A DNA stretch of 64,000 nucleotides from Gnetum montanum. Its lineage: Eukaryota; Streptophyta; Gnetopsida; Gnetales; Gnetaceae. Position numbers and translations under genes: made by a program. Positions 60,674-64,000 of this stretch are shown piece after piece. Position 1 is the first letter of the stretch. Every line of letters begins with the position of its first letter. Where the stretch lies: the NCBI GenBank assembly GCA_015680685.1, contig MNCI01016585.1, positions 7,849 through 71,848 on the forward strand, in the 5' to 3' direction. Below the pieces are notes generated by a model, which was given only the letters and a program-made list of their open reading frames with translations, made no database searches and was not told the DNA's origin.

Positions 60674-60896
60674 GGAGGATATCCTTGGAGAAGAAGGGGG
60701 ATGACACTTTTGGGGGCAAGACATCACACTTTTGAAGAAGACATTGATACATCACTTTGGAAGGCTACTAGCTAGCACTTGTGCTCTCACTTGGAGACAC
60801 TTTGAGTCTTGGGTGAAGAGCATTGTAAAGAAGAATTGTGAACAATTTCTTAATGACTTGCTAAAGAAAAGATTTCAGTCTCTTTTTCATGGTCCT

Positions 60897-61262
60897 NNNN
60901 NNNNNNNNNNNNNNNNNNNNNNNNNNNNNNNNNNNNNNNNNNNNNNNNNNNNNNNNNNNNNNNNNNNNNNNNNNNNNNNNNNNNNNNNNNNNNNNNNNNN
61001 NNNNNNNNNNNNNNNNNNNNNNNNNNNNNNNNNNNNNNNNNNNNNNNNNNNNNNNNNNNNNNNNNNNNNNNNNNNNNNNNNNNNNNNNNNNNNNNNNNNN
61101 NNNNNNNNNNNNNNNNNNNNNNNNNNNNNNNNNNNNNNNNNNNNNNNNNNNNNNNNNNNNNNNNNNNNNNNNNNNNNNNNNNNNNNNNNNNNNNNNNNNN
61201 NNNNNNNNNNNNNNNNNNNNNNNNNNNNNNNNNNNNNNNNNNNNNNNNNNNNNNNNNNNNNN
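60897..61262. other. Assembly gap, 366 Ns
   Basis: Falls inside the shared 3' part of insertion copy 2. Copy 1 has about 500 bases between the matching flanks. Confidence 0.99.
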
Positions 61263-63120
61263 ACACAAATCTGCTTTCTTTCTTGTCTATTTCCATTGAA
61301 TCTTGCTCTATTTTTAGTTTTCTTGTGGAACTATCTCTTTCTCTGGGGAAAATTAGAAGTAGATTCGCAGAGTTATGCTTAAATGTTTTTGCAAAATTTT
61401 ATTTGTTACAAGTAGGTATTATAAGAACCGCATAGACTAGGTAGTTGAACAAAATAGGAAAATTTCAAAAACTCACAGTACTTGGCAAAGTTGGCTGAAT
61501 CTCTTTAAAGTAAGTCATTTGTAGTTTACACATAACACAATCGTTTCATTTTTCACAACCACATGCCGCAACAGCACACACACATACTCACATTAACTAC
61601 TAAGTGTATTCGGAGGTATCTGGGCCTTGGTGTTGCCAGAGACCAGAAAGCACCTAAATCCTGTTCGAGGGCACTCATTGGTGGTCGTGTCCCAAATAGT
61701 CGCCAACAACTATATTTTCACCTTTTGCACCATTTTTGGCCATGCATGTAGGTCTTTCAGGTTGCTAGTGATGATTATTAATGCCTAGTCATAAACTTTT
61801 GCTATTTTGAAGGTTAATGAGTGGCCTTTGATTTTACCGTACATTTTGCCATGCTAGGGCTTTCCTACTCAATGTGAAAAATTATGGAAAAATATTTTTA
61901 ACCATTTTTGATCATTTTTTGTCATGCTTGCAAGCTTTTAGGGTTGCTAGTGTCAATTGCTGACATCTAATGTTGAAATTTGGTTGCTTCAAAGGTTATT
62001 AGGTAGCTTTTGGGCTTCTCCCCCTTTTCCCATGCTAGGTCTTTCATTCTCAACATGGAAAAATTAGGGAAAGGAATTTTTGATTTTTTTATGATCATTT
62101 TAGCTATGCATGTGTCCACAAGGTTGGTGGAGTTAGCCATTATTGTCTAACGTCAAAATCTGGTCATTTTGAAGGCTGTGAGGGTGTTTTCAAGCTTTCC
62201 CCTTTTCATCCATGTTGAGGGTAGAAGACTCAATATGGAAGAGGTCTCGTTCAATGAAGAAAGTTAGATCTAGGCTACATTGATAGCCAATCGACCATGC
62301 ATGTCAACCTCTAGGGTTATCGATGTCGACGGTCAATGCTAGGTGTTAAGATTTGATAGTTTGGAGGCTTTTACATGTCTCATGTAATCTACCCCTTTCT
62401 TCCACATTAGGGATGGTGTCACCAAAATTTATGAGAGGGGAACGATATTTTTTTCCCATACTTAACCAATTTTGGAGCTTCTGAAAGCTCTAGAGTGTTC
62501 CAGCAAGGTCTTGGGATCATTAGGCTTTGAAAAATGAATATTTGATAGTCATTTTAGGTCATTTTTGGGTTCCTCCCATTCATCCATGATAAGAATCAAA
62601 GGGTCAATGTGGAAGAAGCCTCCCCTAATGTGAAAAATACCAAATCCTATATTTCAACCAATTTTGACTAGTTTCAACTAGGTTTGGTGGGGTTCTGAGG
62701 CTACTAGAGATGCTTGGAGGGGTTCTGGGTCACGTGGGCCCTTCTTGGGGGTCAAACTTAGGCTAGATGGATGTTGGGAAATATTAATGAATGTTACCCC
62801 TCTTTCTCAAGCTAGAAAATGCTACCCAAGCATGGAAACCCATGGTGTGTAGCTATGTTCAAGTCTCATCCACTTTTTGGAAACCCATGGTGTGTATCTA
62901 TGTTCACATCTCATCCATTTTTTGGAAACTCATGGTTGGAAAAGGCAGGTTTGGGTTACCAAAAATAGTAAAATATTTGTATTTTGATGGCTTTGTGAAA
63001 TAGAAGTCATCCTTCCATGTTAGGCATGGTATCCTTAGCATGGAGGCATGGGAGTTAAGGTTGCAACATGCTTCTAAGTGTCAAAATTAGAAAAAAATTC
63101 AACTTTGATGCAATTTTTTG

Positions 63121-64000
63121 GTCAAAAGAGAAGGCACAGGATGGGGCCCACAATACAAAAATTTAAAATTTTAAAATGAAGTTTATTCCCATTCAAAACC
63201 AATGTGAACTAGACTTTACACCATTTACACTTCAATGCACTTGGAGTTATGGTACACTGAATTAGCAAATGGGATTTTAAGTTGTGTGTTTAGGTTTTAG
63301 ATGAGGTTTATATGTCAAATATTGCAAGTTTTGATCACAACTATCATTCTACAACAAAAATGTATTGGAGGAGAGCTCTAGTAGAGGTTCTTGTGGTAGC
63401 AACAACCAATATTTAGTATGGAAACCTACCATCTTCCTCATAGCTAGTGTTGATCACCCATCCTTCTTAGTTTTTAGTCATTGCTTGCATTGAGCCTACC
63501 ATGGCACCAAAGCAATGAGGGAAAAAGAGCCAAAATCCTATGATCTAGAAGGTGGATGAACATTCCTAGGAGCTAGAAGAAGTACCTAGGCCCATCTGCA
63601 TCTAGGCTTCTTCTATTTTTTCTTCTAGGTATATAGTTCTACCTATTTTTGCCTTTGTTTTCTATGCTTTTATAGTTTTGTTTCCCATGTGTTGAAGGTA
63701 TTTTATCTAGTTCTACTCTAGTGGATGGATTAAAATGTAATTTAGATGAAATCCCATAATATATTATGGTCATTTCCACATGGATCCATGGTTGTTTCAT
63801 TGCTTTAGCTTTTGTAGATTCAATCTTGAAAATAGGGCTTGTTGTTTCATGATTTTCTTTCAGATCTAGGTCTTATGATTTGTTAAAATTAAATTTCAAA
63901 AAAATCATACCCCATTATTTTAGTGTAAATTCTAATGTGTTTCAATGGTTTTGGCTATTTCAACTATTTCCATTGCTATATGAAATCTAGGTTTTTGAAG
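63121..64000. other. No gene recognised
   Basis: AT-rich sequence after the tandem array. An ATG in a favourable context (ACCATGGCACCAAAGC, about 63500) starts a lysine-rich reading that stops after five codons, so it is at best the start of a decayed ORF. Confidence 0.4.

Larger units (their letters stand above)
58477..61708 (+). mobile_element. TG...CA insertion (solo-LTR-like), copy 2
   Basis: Starts TGTTGGCACATTTGGCC and ends GTCGCCAACA, flanked by AATAT and ACTAT. Its last 1.27 kb (from about 60440, minus the N gap) matches 16570-17957 of copy 1, as do its first 32 bases. The interior differs and carries a gypsy gag fragment and an unidentified gene-like fragment. Boundaries are independently supported by the phase of the surrounding 182-bp repeats. 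Confidence 0.75.
57030..63120. repeat. Divergent tandem array, about 182-bp period, hairpin in each unit
   Basis: A CCATGNT(A/T)GG... word recurs with anchors at 57139, 57330, 57512, about 57693, 57870, 58055, 58238, 58430, 61849, 62030, 62210, 62402, 62584, 62807 and 63015. Spacing is 177-192 bases except for the last two intervals (223, 208). About 20 bases after each anchor a partial inverse (…CATGGAA) follows, so each unit can form a short hairpin. Many units also carry AGATCTA...CCATGCATGT. Removing the insertion at 58477-61708 and its 5-bp duplication leaves 182 bases between the flanking anchors. Units are strongly diverged; an incomplete one starts near 57034. Confidence 0.8.

Noticed and set aside
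60732-61382. 216-codon ORF
   Set aside because: Most of it is the N gap; the real parts are LTR sequence also present, without this frame, in copy 1.
14378-61708. The two TG...CA insertions as the LTR pair of one 47-kb element
   Set aside because: Each has its own target duplication and lies in a different host repeat, and several complete elements lie between them.
57030-63120. CRISPR-like array
   Set aside because: Repeats are long, diverged and contiguous, without conserved short repeats and unique spacers, and the window is clearly plant nuclear DNA.
1-64000. tRNA, rRNA or other structural RNA genes
   Set aside because: No cloverleaf with A and B boxes or rRNA core was recognised; a tRNA scan was not possible here.

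Overview
The window looks like nuclear DNA from a seed plant with a very repeat-rich genome. It holds one plausible host gene, a WRKY transcription factor of the WRKY50/51 type (minus strand, 3364-4869). Almost everything else is decayed retrotransposon sequence: Ty3/gypsy, Ty1/copia, RTE-type and other LINE remains, plus a histone H2B pseudogene carried inside a large LTR-like insertion. The repeat load and kilobase-scale LTRs suggest a gymnosperm, but nothing here proves it. Long N runs lie at 28484-28682 and 60897-61262. Single Ns at 12627, 12868, 17434, 32325 and 46642 look like scaffold joins.

Layout. 1-14077: WRKY gene in AT-rich sequence with LINE remains on both sides, a gypsy RT fragment, and an old LTR (from 10537) related to element B. 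14078-24860: element A (plus strand), a Tat-like gypsy relic with LTR, primer-binding site and gag-protease; its LTR is split by a 3.6 kb TG...CA insertion (14378-17957) carrying the H2B pseudogene. 24862-32990: an old gypsy pol whose integrase was split by a gag-only LTR element (26303-32324). 33028-46641: element B (minus strand), a nearly complete Tat-lineage element of more than 13.6 kb with a dual RNase H. 47850-51160: RTE LINE and copia remains. 53900-56880: 3' part of a further LTR element (C) with an unidentified coiled-coil ORF. 57030-63120: a divergent tandem array of about 182-bp units, interrupted by a second TG...CA insertion (58477-61708).

Most notable. Elements A and B each carry, between protease and the pol side, a gene running antisense to the element. 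In B it has its own TATA box, four exons joined by in-phase GT-AG introns, an uninterrupted 382-codon reading frame and a poly(A) signal. The diverged copy in A keeps the exon order, the intron positions and the acidic last exon. I recognise no known domain in its coiled-coil product. Both copies are followed by clusters of a shared short motif (consensus near AGTTTAAGGCC). This embedded gene is the best candidate for an undescribed system in the window.

How parts interact: the elements nest (TG...CA insertion into element A; gag-only element into an old pol; TG...CA insertion into the tandem array). Insertion boundaries can be checked from interrupted reading frames, near-matching 5-bp flanks, and preserved repeat phase.
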